From: GCA-002728855 sp036340635
GTDB taxonomy: Bacteria; Bacteroidota; Bacteroidia; Flavobacteriales; Flavobacteriaceae
NCBI GenBank assembly: GCA_036340635.1
Contig: JAYYYF010000002.1
Location: forward strand, 1-64,000
Direction: 5' to 3'
Length of the DNA stretch: 64,000 bases
Shown here: piece by piece, positions 52,668-61,539 of the stretch
Numbering within the stretch: the first letter of the stretch is position 1
Layout of the letters: every line of letters begins with the position of its first letter
Position numbers and translations under genes: made by a program
Notes under the pieces: generated by a model
The model's input: only the letters and a program-made list of their open reading frames with translations
Databases searched by the model: none
Told to the model about the DNA's origin: nothing

Positions 52668-53306
52668 TTAAAAAGAAATTCCAAATCCTATATTTGCAAC
52701 TAAAATCCCATTTTCAGTTACTCCTGGGATATTAGGTAATTCCTCGGTTTGTTGTTCACTATAATTTGAATCTATATTGTCTACAGCCATAAAGGTTATT
52801 TCAGATGGAATATCTCCAAACCCATAGCCTAATTCAAATCTAAAATAAATCTTTCCAGAACTTTTAATACCAAATTTTAAGTTAGTCGTGTTTAGGTTAA
52901 TCTTAGTAGTTCCACTACCGGTTCTGAGATCATCTAGACTAAGATTTTTAAATTTTAATTCTGTGTCAAGTTTGGCTCTCCCTATACTTAAATATGCACC
53001 CTTTCCTTCCTTTCCGAAATAATAATTAATTCCGTATTCAGAATAATTAATACTTACCTCAGAGTCCTCTTCTGGAGACACGCTAAATTTACTATAGTCT
53101 ACAAATGGTGCAAAGTGATTATCAAGAATGGGAATAACAATTTCAAGATTAGCTGCTGCAATATTTGGTATACCTGTTTTTACTCCTAATGAAATATGTT
53201 TTACTTTATAAGGGATGGTATCTAAACTTGATTTATTTTCAATTTGTTGACTAATTAATGAATTGTAAAAAAATAAAATAAAAATTAGAAGAAGAACTTT
53301 TCTCAT
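52668..53306 (-). CDS. Predicted outer-membrane beta-barrel protein, unknown
   Basis: 212 residues with a signal peptide (MRKVLLLIFILFFYNSLIS). The mature part alternates polar and hydrophobic residues in strand lengths and ends NGILVANIGFGISF, with an aromatic last residue as in outer-membrane barrels. No active-site motif is seen. The start overlaps the stop of the upstream M28 peptidase by four bases, so the two are co-expressed. Family not recognised. Confidence 0.7.
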   Translation of the reverse strand: MRKVLLLIFILFFYNSLISQQIENKSSLDTIPYKVKHISLGVKTGIPNIAAANLEIVIPILDNHFAPFVDYSKFSVSPEEDSEVSINYSEYGINYYFGKEGKGAYLSIGRAKLDTELKFKNLSLDDLRTGSGTTKINLNTTNLKFGIKSSGKIYFRFELGYGFGDIPSEITFMAVDNIDSNYSEQQTEELPNIPGVTENGILVANIGFGISF

Positions 53307-54298
53307 TGAATTGCAGATTGATTAGCATTTAATTTAATTCTATTTGGCATATTAGCAAGTTCCCAAGCAGTATGAAATATGAGTTTAGCTCTTTTTTGAA
53401 GGATTTCATAATTTATTTTATCTGCGGTGTCAGTTGGTTGATGATAGTCTTCATGGGTTCCACTGAAATAGAAAATAACCGGAATATTATTTTTAGCAAA
53501 GTTGTAATGGTCACTTCTGTAGTAGAATCGGTTGGGATCATTATCGTCATTGTAAGTATAGTCAAATATTAGGTTAGTATAATTTTTATTTATGTTTTCT
53601 GAAACTTCATGCAGTTCATTACTTAATTTATCTGAACCAATTAAATAAATATAATTTGGATCTTTATCTACTCTTTTCGGATCGAGTCTTCCTATCATAT
53701 CTATATTAAGATTGGCTACAGTCTTTTCAAGCGGATAGAGCGGCTTTTCTGTATAGTACCTTGATCCTAAAAGACCTTTTTCTTCACCAGTCACATGTAG
53801 AAATATGATTGAACGTTTTGGTCTATTATTTTCATTAACTGCAATTTGAAAGGCCTCTGCAATTTCAAGCATAGCAACATTTCCAGATCCATCATCATCA
53901 GCACCATTATATATTTCGCCATTTTTTATTCCTACATGATCTAAATGAGCTGAAATAATAATATATTCTTCTGGAATTTCAGTGCCAGGTATTATTGCAA
54001 CAACATTTTCAGTTTTTACATTTTTATCTCTAATCCTTAAAACCATTTCTTGAAAATAATTTTTAGTATTGATTGCCGCATCTATACCTTGTTTTTGATA
54101 ATAATTTCTTAAAAAATCAACCGCTATTTTTTGTCCTTTTTCCCCAGTGTCTCTTCCTTCAAAATAATCAGAGGCATAAACATAAAGAAGTTCTTTAAGT
54201 TCTTTGGAAGTAATTGATTCAGAATATTTCAAAGATAGATCAGTCTGGGTAAAAACCTTTGAAGTGAAGAAAAACAATAAGATGACACTTAATCTCAT
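53303..54298 (-). CDS. M28 family metallopeptidase, exported
   Basis: 331 residues with a signal peptide (ends VFTQ). Dizinc ligands follow the M28 order: His and Asp in ISAHLDHVG, Asp in YNGADDDGSGN, Glu-Glu in HVTGEEKGLLGSRYY, Asp in NLNIDMIGR and the late His in GTHEDYHQPTD. It is probably a periplasmic or secreted aminopeptidase (Bacteroidota M28A/E); specificity unknown. It precedes a small OMP gene with a coupled start. Confidence 0.93.
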   Translation of the reverse strand: MRLSVILLFFFTSKVFTQTDLSLKYSESITSKELKELLYVYASDYFEGRDTGEKGQKIAVDFLRNYYQKQGIDAAINTKNYFQEMVLRIRDKNVKTENVVAIIPGTEIPEEYIIISAHLDHVGIKNGEIYNGADDDGSGNVAMLEIAEAFQIAVNENNRPKRSIIFLHVTGEEKGLLGSRYYTEKPLYPLEKTVANLNIDMIGRLDPKRVDKDPNYIYLIGSDKLSNELHEVSENINKNYTNLIFDYTYNDDNDPNRFYYRSDHYNFAKNNIPVIFYFSGTHEDYHQPTDTADKINYEILQKRAKLIFHTAWELANMPNRIKLNANQSAIQ

Positions 54299-54378
54299 AA
54301 TAAAATTTTTTAGCTATTTATAATTATCGTGTTATGCAAATATAACTTTATATTGTTACTTATTTAAAACTTGGGAAG

Positions 54379-54996
54379 TTGGATTTAGAGATTTTAATCG
54401 CCTTTATTTTGTCTTCAACAGCTTTGACGTTAATGCCTGGACCAGATATTATATATGTCATTTCTCAGAGCGTGATATTTGGGAAACGTAATGGTGTGTT
54501 AATTAGTTTAGGATTGGTGACAGGTCTTTTATTTCATACCCTAATGGTAGTTTTTGGTCTTGCTGCAATAATTAATATTTATCCTAATCTTATATTTACA
54601 ATTAAGCTTTTGGGCTCGATTTATATAGTTTATCTTGGGTTTATTAGTATTAGAAAATCATATCAAATGGATGTAAACATAAAATCTTTCCATCAAGAAG
54701 AAAATGGTGGTTTTTACCGAGGTCTTGTTATGAACTTATTAAACCCTAAAGTAAGTTTATTTTTTCTTGCTATTTTTCCTGGGTTTTTGTTTAGCCAAAG
54801 TTTATCTATTCAAGTTCAGTTTTTGATTCTAGGATTCATTTTTTTTGTTCAGGCATTAGTTATTTTTATAATTGTTACAATTCTATCAAACTATTTTTTC
54901 AAATTTTTAAAAAGTTCTTTTATTTTAAGAAAATCAATTTTAAAAATTCAAGGAATATTTTTAATTATAATAGCAGTTTTCATTTTATTGATTTAA
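54379..54996 (+). CDS. LysE family amino-acid exporter
   Basis: 205 residues with six predicted membrane helices. The family start LMPGPDIIYVISQS near residue 18, followed by GLVTGLLFHTL and NLLNPKVSLFFLAIFPGF, matches LysE/RhtB exporters. The start is TTG at 54379; the next in-frame Met (residue 19) would remove part of the first helix. Substrate is likely an amino acid or derivative. It stands alone between the M28 peptidase and guaB genes. Confidence 0.9.
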   Translation: MDLEILIAFILSSTALTLMPGPDIIYVISQSVIFGKRNGVLISLGLVTGLLFHTLMVVFGLAAIINIYPNLIFTIKLLGSIYIVYLGFISIRKSYQMDVNIKSFHQEENGGFYRGLVMNLLNPKVSLFFLAIFPGFLFSQSLSIQVQFLILGFIFFVQALVIFIIVTILSNYFFKFLKSSFILRKSILKIQGIFLIIIAVFILLI

Positions 54997-55156
54997 AAAT
55001 ATTTGGAATTGAAAGGGTTAATATTATCGAATATCCAAGAGATGCCATGTGCATTAAATCATAAAAATTTTTATCTAGTTCTAAATCTTTCTGAAAAAAT
55101 GATGAATTTCTTATCTCTTGAGATTATATTTAATTGATAATCAGGATATAATTTGT

Positions 55157-55164
55157 TATATTTG
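55157..55164 (+). promoter_or_regulatory. Promoter -7 box for guaB
   Basis: TATATTTG followed by CACGC, 27 bases before the guaB ATG, with a TTG about 20 bases upstream. A 5-bp inverted repeat ATCTC-TT-GAGAT (55113-55124) lies about 32 bases above the box. Confidence 0.6.
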
Positions 55165-55191
55165 CACGCATCTAGTTTTAAATTAGTTGCA

Positions 55192-56658
55192 ATGGAATCC
55201 AAAAAGTTTATCGGCAAGGGCCTTACATATGATGATGTTTTGTTGGTGCCTTCATATTCAGAAGTTCTCCCAAGAGATGTTTCTGTAGCCTCTCGTTTTT
55301 CTAGAAATGTTAATCTTAACATCCCCATTGTTTCTGCAGCTATGGATACTGTAACTGAGAGTGAAATGGCAATTGCTATGGCTAGAGAAGGTGGAATTGG
55401 TGTAATACACAAGAATATGACAATTGAAAAACAAGTTTCAAATGTTAGAAAGGTTAAGCGTGCAGAATCAGGTATGATAATGGATCCAGTAGTTCTTTCT
55501 GAAGAATCTCTTGTTGGTGATGCAAAAGAAAATATGTTGCAATATAAAATAGGGGGAATTCCTATAGTTGATTCAAAAAGAAAATTACTTGGTATCGTTA
55601 CAAATAGAGATTTACGTTTTGAACATGATGAATTTCGACCTATTAAAGAGGTTATGACGAAAAAAAAATTAATTACGGTAAAGCAAGGAACTTCACTTAA
55701 AGATGCTGAAGAAATTTTACAAAAGCACAAGATTGAAAAACTTCCAGTTATAGATAAAAAAAATAATTTAGTTGGACTTATTACTTTTAGAGATGTAACA
55801 AAGCATTTAACTAAACCAAATTCTAATAAGGATAAATATGGTCGGCTTGTTGTTGCTGCTGCAGTTGGAATTAATAAAGAGGTCGTAAAGAGGGCAGAAG
55901 CTCTAGTTGAAGCTAATATTGATGCCTTAGTAATAGATACTGCTCATGCACACTCCAAAGGAGTTTCTAAGATATTAACTTTTATAAGAAAAGAATTTCC
56001 AAAATTGGATATAGTTGTCGGCAATGTTGCAACTTATGAAGGAGCAAAATTTTTAGTTGACTTAGGTGCTGATTCAGTTAAAGTAGGTATCGGACCTGGA
56101 TCTATTTGTACTACAAGAGTTATTGCAGGTGTTGGTTATCCTCAACTCTCTGCTATAATGGAAGTTTCTAAAGCATTACGAGGTAAAAATATTCCGATTA
56201 TTGCCGATGGAGGTATAAGATATACAGGGGATATTCCTAAGGCTATTGCTGCAGGTGCTGATTCAGTTATGTTAGGAGGATTGATTGCAGGAACTCAAGA
56301 ATCCCCTGGTGAAACTATTATTTTTGAAGGAAGAAAATTTAAGTCTTACAGAGGTATGGGCTCCGTTGAAGCAATGGAAAGAGGAAGTAAGGATCGGTAC
56401 TTTCAAGATATTGAGGATGATGTAAAGAAATTAGTTCCAGAAGGGATTGTAGGTAGAGTACCTTATAAAGGAGAATTGATAGAAAGTATCCATCAATTTG
56501 TTGGAGGACTCAGGTCTGGAATGGGTTATTGTGGAACTAAAAATATAAAATCTCTTCAAAAAGAAGGTAAATTCATTTCAATAACACCATCAGGTATTAG
56601 AGAAAGTCATCCACACAATATAACAATTACTAAAGAAGCTCCTAATTACAGCCCTTAA
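55192..56658 (+). CDS. guaB: Inosine-5'-monophosphate dehydrogenase
   Basis: 488 residues from ATG 55192. The frame extends 39 bases upstream, but that stretch covers the promoter box, and MESKKFIGKGLTYDDVLLVP is the normal start. Two CBS domains occupy roughly residues 95-210. The catalytic cysteine lies in GPGSICTTR, with the flap in RGMGSVEAM and GLRSGMGYCG. It oxidises IMP to XMP, the first committed step to GMP. Confidence 0.97.
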   Translation: MESKKFIGKGLTYDDVLLVPSYSEVLPRDVSVASRFSRNVNLNIPIVSAAMDTVTESEMAIAMAREGGIGVIHKNMTIEKQVSNVRKVKRAESGMIMDPVVLSEESLVGDAKENMLQYKIGGIPIVDSKRKLLGIVTNRDLRFEHDEFRPIKEVMTKKKLITVKQGTSLKDAEEILQKHKIEKLPVIDKKNNLVGLITFRDVTKHLTKPNSNKDKYGRLVVAAAVGINKEVVKRAEALVEANIDALVIDTAHAHSKGVSKILTFIRKEFPKLDIVVGNVATYEGAKFLVDLGADSVKVGIGPGSICTTRVIAGVGYPQLSAIMEVSKALRGKNIPIIADGGIRYTGDIPKAIAAGADSVMLGGLIAGTQESPGETIIFEGRKFKSYRGMGSVEAMERGSKDRYFQDIEDDVKKLVPEGIVGRVPYKGELIESIHQFVGGLRSGMGYCGTKNIKSLQKEGKFISITPSGIRESHPHNITITKEAPNYSP

Positions 56659-56660
56659 AG

Positions 56661-56999
56661 TCAAGCTACTATCTTAAATGTGTGTACTTCTTTTTCTGTT
56701 TGAATTCTAATTATATACATATTTTGATTTTTAAGTAATATGGGTATTTTAGAATTCAAAAAATTTTGAACATTGACATCAAGAATTTTATTTCCAATTA
56801 TTGTATAAACCTCTATTTTACCAGGTCCTCTTATGTCTTTGATATGAATAAATCCATTCTCATATAAAACAATTGGTTTGTTCAGGTTTTGTAGCTTAAC
56901 TAATTTTTCGTTAGATTCAGAGGTTAACAAATTGACTTCAAAAAAAGAAAAGTATCCAGAAGTTACAAAAAAGCAAATAATAAGTATTATATTCTTCAT
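56661..56999 (-). CDS. Small exported protein consisting mainly of a T9SS-type C-terminal domain
   Basis: 112 residues. A signal peptide (MKNIILIICFFVTSGYF) is followed by about 20 residues and then a region that resembles the type-A sorting domain of the type IX secretion system: IEVYTIIGNKILDVNV, then NMYIIRIQTEKEVHTFKIVA (split as NMYIIRIQTE and VHTFKIV). A normal cargo would have a large passenger domain; here there is none. It converges on guaB with two bases between. Assignment rests on motif reading. Confidence 0.6.
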   Translation of the reverse strand: MKNIILIICFFVTSGYFSFFEVNLLTSESNEKLVKLQNLNKPIVLYENGFIHIKDIRGPGKIEVYTIIGNKILDVNVQNFLNSKIPILLKNQNMYIIRIQTEKEVHTFKIVA

Positions 57000-57186
57000 T
57001 GCTTTTTAAATTCTTTGCAATTTACACAAATTTTTAATTTGTTCAAAAAAATATTAACATAACAAATAATTATTAATCAGTTATTTATGATATTTATTAA
57101 AAAGAATTTATTTAATTGTTTATAAATAGCACAATATTTTTTCTAAATAACGTTGCTTTATTAAAGAGATTAGAATTTCAAGTATA

Positions 57187-58047
57187 ATGATTTCAAAAAG
57201 TATTTTATTTTTCATTTTTCTCGTGATTTCTTGTAAAGATTTTAACACCAATATTAAAGACAAAATTATTGCAAGGGTTGACAATAATTATTTGTATTTA
57301 TCAGACTTTGAAAAAATTAACTATAAATTCAATTCAGAAGGAGATAGTTTAATTATTATTAATGATTTTATAAATAAATGGGCTCTTAATCAGATTTTAT
57401 TGAGACAATCATTAATAAACTTACCAGAGGAAAAGTTATCTGAAATTGATAATCTTGTTGACAGTTATAAATCTGATTTGTTAACTAATAACTACACAGA
57501 ATTTGTTGTTAGTTTAAAATTAGATACTCTGATTAGTTCATTTGAAGCAAGTGCTTTTTATGAAAAAAACAATAATAATTTTAAATTAAAAGAGCCTATT
57601 TACAGAGTTAGGTTTCTAAATTTTTTAAAAAATAATGTTGATAGAAAAGAAATAACTAGAAGTTTTAAAAGATTTAATAATTTGGATAGAAGATTTATCG
57701 ATTCTCTTTCTTTTCAATTTTTAAATTCTTTTTTAGCTGATACTTTATGGCTAACTAAGGGAGAATTAATTAAAAATATACCTTTTATAAATTCTACCAA
57801 TTTTGAATATTATTTTTCAAAAAAGATAAAATATTTTGAGATTAAAGATGAAACACAATTATCTTTGTTTAGTATTTTGGCCTCCATTGAGGCTAACGAA
57901 ATCGCTCCATTTTCTTATGTTGAAAATGTGATAGAAAATATTATTTTAAATCGGAAAAAACTTGACTTAATAAAAAATTTCAATAATGAAATTTTAAAAG
58001 ATGCTATCAAAACCAAAGAGTATGAAGTTTATGAAATTGTTAATTAG
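57187..58047 (+). CDS. Lipoprotein with SurA-like N-domain and divergent PPIase region
   Basis: 286 residues. The lipobox VISC (Cys16) follows a short signal. The start of the mature part, IIARVDNNYLYLSDFEKI, resembles the opening of SurA/PpiC chaperones. The middle (about 120-200), where a parvulin domain should lie, has no recognisable LxGxxFxxxA or GGxLG motif. The final part is helical. It precedes surA with a 17-base overlap, so it may be a chaperone partner that lost catalysis. Alternatively it is an unrelated lipoprotein with chance similarity. Confidence 0.65.
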   Translation: MISKSILFFIFLVISCKDFNTNIKDKIIARVDNNYLYLSDFEKINYKFNSEGDSLIIINDFINKWALNQILLRQSLINLPEEKLSEIDNLVDSYKSDLLTNNYTEFVVSLKLDTLISSFEASAFYEKNNNNFKLKEPIYRVRFLNFLKNNVDRKEITRSFKRFNNLDRRFIDSLSFQFLNSFLADTLWLTKGELIKNIPFINSTNFEYYFSKKIKYFEIKDETQLSLFSILASIEANEIAPFSYVENVIENIILNRKKLDLIKNFNNEILKDAIKTKEYEVYEIVN

Positions 58048-59395
58048 GATTTTCATATTTTCTTTTTTGTTAATTAGTCAATTTTCTTTTTCTCAAGTTA
58101 AAGAGGATAGGATTAAAATTGACGGCGTATCTTCAGTCATAGGAGATTATGTAATACTCGATTCTGATATTGATAAAATGATGATTGAAATAGAATCTCA
58201 AGGAGTTTCAACAAAAAATATAACTAGATGTGAATTATTAGGCAAGTTAATGGAAGACAAATTATATGCTCATCATGCAGTTCAAGATAGTATTGAAGTT
58301 AGTGATCAAGAAGTCTATGATTATGTAGATCAAAGTATCTCATATTTTATAGATCAATTAGGAAGTATAGAGAAAGTTCTTGAATTTTATAAAAAGTCAA
58401 GTGAAGTTTCTTTTAGACAAGAACTTTTTGAGATTAATAAAGTCCAAAAGTTATCTTCACTCATGCAAAGTAGTATAGTTGATGATGTTGAGATAACACC
58501 TGAAGAAGTTAGGCAATTTTTTCAATCGATACCTAAATTAGATTTGCCAGTTTTTGGCACTGAATTAGAAATATCACAAATAGTTATTCAACCAAAGGTT
58601 TCTAAACAAGAAGAAAAGCGCATAATGAATCAATTATTATCTTTTAAGTCTGATGTAGAGGAAAGAGGATTGAGTTTTTCATCTAAAGCTATACTTTACT
58701 CTCAAGATCCAGGATCTAGATCTAATGGGGGTAAATATACCTTAAATAGAAAAAGACCAAGAATGGTTAAAGAATTTAGAGATGTTGCCTTTGCATTACA
58801 GGAAGGAGAGATTTCAGATCCTTTTGAAACAGATTTTGGATGGCATATTTTGGTTGTTGATAAAATCAGAGGACAAGAGATAGATATAAGACATATTCTG
58901 TTAACACCAAAAATTGATACTTCTGATTTAGAAAACGCCAAGGCAATTATTGACACATTACGAACAAGGATTAATGATGGTGAGATTAGTTTTGAAGATG
59001 CTGCTTATCAATTTTCAAACGAAAAAGAGACTAGACTTAATGGAGGAGCTTTAATCAATCCAGCGAGTGGAGATAAAAGGTTTGAGTTGACAAAGATGGA
59101 TCCTGTACTTTATAATCAAGTGAGAGAGTTAAAAGATAATGAGGTGTCTGCCCCTTTTCTGGAGGAAGATCGTTCAGGTTTAAAAAAATATAAGATTCTT
59201 AAAGTTACAAATAGGTATGATGAACATATGGCAGATTACTCGAAGGATTATACCAAAATAAAGGAACTTGCTTTAAAAGAAAAGCAAGTTTCTAAAATAA
59301 GGGAATGGATGGATGATAAAATAGAAGCAACCTATATAAATGTTAATTCTGATTATAAAAACTGTAATTTTAAAAACAAGTGGATTAAAAAATAA
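58031..59395 (+). CDS. surA: Periplasmic peptidyl-prolyl isomerase, SurA-like
   Basis: 454 residues from ATG 58031 (MKLLIRIF), chosen because it gives a clean signal peptide ending near SFS; ATG 58022 is possible. A SurA-like N-terminal chaperone domain is followed by two parvulin domains, at about 178-278 (SQDPGSRSNGGKYTL, GEISDPFETDFGWHILVVD) and 285-395 (IDIRHILLTPK, LNGGALINPASG). It escorts outer-membrane proteins to the BAM complex. It is coupled with the preceding SurA-like lipoprotein gene. Confidence 0.92.
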   Translation: MKLLIRIFIFSFLLISQFSFSQVKEDRIKIDGVSSVIGDYVILDSDIDKMMIEIESQGVSTKNITRCELLGKLMEDKLYAHHAVQDSIEVSDQEVYDYVDQSISYFIDQLGSIEKVLEFYKKSSEVSFRQELFEINKVQKLSSLMQSSIVDDVEITPEEVRQFFQSIPKLDLPVFGTELEISQIVIQPKVSKQEEKRIMNQLLSFKSDVEERGLSFSSKAILYSQDPGSRSNGGKYTLNRKRPRMVKEFRDVAFALQEGEISDPFETDFGWHILVVDKIRGQEIDIRHILLTPKIDTSDLENAKAIIDTLRTRINDGEISFEDAAYQFSNEKETRLNGGALINPASGDKRFELTKMDPVLYNQVRELKDNEVSAPFLEEDRSGLKKYKILKVTNRYDEHMADYSKDYTKIKELALKEKQVSKIREWMDDKIEATYINVNSDYKNCNFKNKWIKK

Positions 59396-59396
59396 A

Positions 59397-59846
59397 TTAA
59401 TCTTTAAAGTATTTTAGAGGGACCCATAGCATTCCAAAACATTCCCCTTTTTCTTTGTTGATATTTTTGTGATGAATTTTGTGAGCTCTTCTTAGAGCTT
59501 TAGCATATCTATTATTAGTTTTTTTAAAAATTTTAAATCTTTGGTGAATGAATATGTCATGAACTAAAAAATATGTCAAGCCGTACAAAAAAATACCAAT
59601 CCCAATTGGAAGACCAATAGTTAAAACACCAGTTTCCCACAAAAAAAATGATCCAATACTTAAAATTGCGTAGAACAAGAAAAACATATCGTTACGTTCA
59701 AACCAAGAGGTATGATCTTTTTTATGATGGTCCTTATGGAGCACCCATAAAAATCCATGCATTATATACTTATGCATAAACCATGCATTAAACTCCATAA
59801 AAAGAAATGTTCCGATAACTATTATTACCCATAAAAAAATATCCAT
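59397..59846 (-). CDS. crtZ: Beta-carotene hydroxylase
   Basis: 149 residues, membrane-bound non-heme di-iron hydroxylase. All four histidine clusters are present: HKYIMH, HKDHHKK, HDIFIHQR and HKIHHKN. It converts beta-carotene to zeaxanthin via cryptoxanthin. It follows crtB with no intergenic base, so the two are co-transcribed. crtI and crtY, needed to make the substrate, are not in the window. Confidence 0.94.
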   Translation of the reverse strand: MDIFLWVIIVIGTFLFMEFNAWFMHKYIMHGFLWVLHKDHHKKDHTSWFERNDMFFLFYAILSIGSFFLWETGVLTIGLPIGIGIFLYGLTYFLVHDIFIHQRFKIFKKTNNRYAKALRRAHKIHHKNINKEKGECFGMLWVPLKYFKD

Positions 59847-60686
59847 TTATATAAGATTTAGATGAAATTTGACATAAGATTTAGCAAGAACTCCAATTTT
59901 TTGATAGTTAGGTATTCTAATTCTAATTTTTTTAATATTTAGAGATGGTGTTTGTTTGAGTTTGAGAAGTAATTTTTTGTAATATTTGTAAGCTGTATAA
60001 ACACCTAGCCTTGATTCATCTGAAAGCTTATTAATACCCTCAACAGCAATTTTGAAATCATTTTCAATCTCTTCAACTATATCTAATTTAGTTTTCTCAT
60101 CAAAGTTTGATACATCCACATTAGGAAAATAATTTCTTTTAAGCTCTTCAGAGTCTGTTTTAAGATCTCTTAAAAAATTAACTTTTTGAAAAGCACTTCC
60201 TAAAGCCATCGCAGGAATTTTTAATTCATTATATTTTTTTAAATCGCCTTTCACAAAAACTTTGAGACACATTAAACCAACAACATCAGCAGAACCGTAT
60301 ACATATTTTTTATATTCTGATTTTGTTTTATAAAAACTTTTATGAAGATCAAGCCTCATGCTTTTCAAAAACGAATTAATTAATTCATTTCCAATATTGT
60401 TTTTGTTCACAGTATACTGAAAAGAATTAAGAATAGGATTTAAACTTATCTTGTTTTTTATAGCATAGAAAAGATCATCTTCAAATTTATCTAAAAGATC
60501 TTCTTTATCAAACTCATGAAATGAATCAACTATTTCATCTGCGAATCTAACAAAACCATAAATATTATATATATGTCTTTTAATCTTATGACCAAGAAGT
60601 GATGTTCCCATTGAAAATGATGTACTATAACGTTTAGTTACAAGTTTACTGCAGTCAAAAGAAACTAAATCAAAAACTTCTTTCAT
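59847..60686 (-). CDS. crtB: Phytoene synthase
   Basis: 279 residues from ATG 60686 (MKEVFDLV); the frame extends to ATG 60704. The first Asp-rich motif is FADEIVDS and the second is QKVNFLRDLKTDSEE, which bind the magnesium-diphosphate groups. It joins two geranylgeranyl diphosphates to form phytoene, the entry to carotenoids. It abuts crtZ. With crtI and crtY elsewhere this would give zeaxanthin-type pigment, common in marine Flavobacteriia. Confidence 0.94.
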   Translation of the reverse strand: MKEVFDLVSFDCSKLVTKRYSTSFSMGTSLLGHKIKRHIYNIYGFVRFADEIVDSFHEFDKEDLLDKFEDDLFYAIKNKISLNPILNSFQYTVNKNNIGNELINSFLKSMRLDLHKSFYKTKSEYKKYVYGSADVVGLMCLKVFVKGDLKKYNELKIPAMALGSAFQKVNFLRDLKTDSEELKRNYFPNVDVSNFDEKTKLDIVEEIENDFKIAVEGINKLSDESRLGVYTAYKYYKKLLLKLKQTPSLNIKKIRIRIPNYQKIGVLAKSYVKFHLNLI

Positions 60687-60727
60687 TTTTATATTGATTA
60701 CCATTATAAAAATACTAAAATTTGATT

Positions 60728-60735
60728 CAAAATTA
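60728..60735 (-). promoter_or_regulatory. Possible promoter -7 box for crtB-crtZ
   Basis: Minus-strand TAATTTTG between the tRNA-Leu gene and crtB, 41 bases before ATG 60686. Confidence 0.4.
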
Positions 60736-60768
60736 ATTATGTAAGTAGTTTTGAGTTTTTGGTGAGTG

Positions 60769-60854
60769 TGCGCACGAGAAGACTCGAACTTCCACGGGAT
60801 ATTAATCCCACTAGGCCCTCAACCTAGCGCGTCTACCAATTCCGCCACATGCGC
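60769..60854 (-). tRNA. tRNA-Leu (anticodon GAG)
   Basis: 86 nt. The acceptor stem GCGCATG pairs with CGTGCGC (one U-G). The anticodon loop TTGAGGG gives anticodon GAG, a long variable arm is present (GTGGGATTAATATCCCGT), and the T arm is GAAGTTCGAGTCTTC. CCA is not encoded. It lies 5 bases after tRNA-Lys on the same strand. Confidence 0.96.
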
Positions 60855-60859
60855 CTAAG

Positions 60860-60932
60860 TGACCTGGCTGGGTCTCGAACCCAGGACCCTCTCCTTAAAA
60901 GGGAGATGCTCTACCAACTGAGCTACCAGGTC
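60860..60932 (-). tRNA. tRNA-Lys (anticodon UUU)
   Basis: 73 nt. The acceptor stem GACCTGG pairs perfectly with CCAGGTC. The anticodon stem-loop TCTCC-CTTTTAA-GGAGA has anticodon TTT, and the T arm is CTGGGTTCGAGACCCAG. CCA is not encoded. It is followed on the same transcript by tRNA-Leu. Confidence 0.97.
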
Positions 60933-60940
60933 TGAAGCTG

Positions 60941-60948
60941 CAAATATA
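60941..60948 (-). promoter_or_regulatory. Promoter -7 box for tRNA-Lys/tRNA-Leu
   Basis: Minus-strand TATATTTG followed by CAGC, ending 8 bases before the tRNA-Lys 5' end. Confidence 0.55.
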
Positions 60949-61011
60949 GGATCAATAATTTATTTTTCATCTTTAAATTTTATAATTTTGAATTACTTTA
61001 TATATAGAAAA

Positions 61012-61539
61012 TTGTCTTCTTTTATTATTTTGATAGGCTACATGGGATCTGGTAAATCTACTGTCGCCAGTGAGCTTTCGAAGCAAACATCAATCCCTTT
61101 TGTTGATCTTGATAATTTTATTGAAAGAACTGAAAAGATGACAATCAAGAATATTTTTGATAAATATGGAGAAATATATTTTAGAAAAAAAGAACGTCAT
61201 TATTTAGAAAAACTTTTGAATTCAAACAATTATTCCATCGTTTCACTTGGAGGTGGAACACCATGTTATTCAGATAATATGAAATTTCTCGATTCTTTAA
61301 ATAATGTTTGTACCATTTTTTTGAAGGTATCACCAAAAAATATATCAAACAGATTATTTAATGAAAGAAAGAAAAGACCTTTGATTTCCCATATAGACTC
61401 AATTAAATCCATGGAAAATTTTGTTTCAAAACATTTATTTGAACGTATGACTTATTATTCAAAAGCTACTTATGAAATAGACGCAAATAACAAGTCAGTT
61501 TTAAAAATTGTTAAAAACATAATGAGTTTACTAGCTTAA
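61012..61539 (+). CDS. aroK: Shikimate kinase
   Basis: About 175 residues from TTG 61012; the frame also opens at TTG 60988 and has no ATG before the P-loop, so a TTG start is needed either way. P-loop GYMGSGKST, DLD (metal/shikimate), FRKKE (shikimate Arg), and SLGGGTP are present. It phosphorylates shikimate for chorismate synthesis. Its stop overlaps the convergent phosphoribosyltransferase stop by nine bases. Confidence 0.93.
   Translation: MSSFIILIGYMGSGKSTVASELSKQTSIPFVDLDNFIERTEKMTIKNIFDKYGEIYFRKKERHYLEKLLNSNNYSIVSLGGGTPCYSDNMKFLDSLNNVCTIFLKVSPKNISNRLFNERKKRPLISHIDSIKSMENFVSKHLFERMTYYSKATYEIDANNKSVLKIVKNIMSLLA

Noticed and set aside
55071..55730. 219-codon antisense ORF over guaB and its promoter
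   Set aside because: It runs against the well-conserved IMP dehydrogenase; composition is a mirror of the sense codons and no start context is evident.
61531..61539. Nine-base overlap of convergent stops (aroK and phosphoribosyltransferase) and four-base overlap at 46700-46703
   Set aside because: Reads as ordinary genome compaction; no antisense regulatory feature is needed to explain it.
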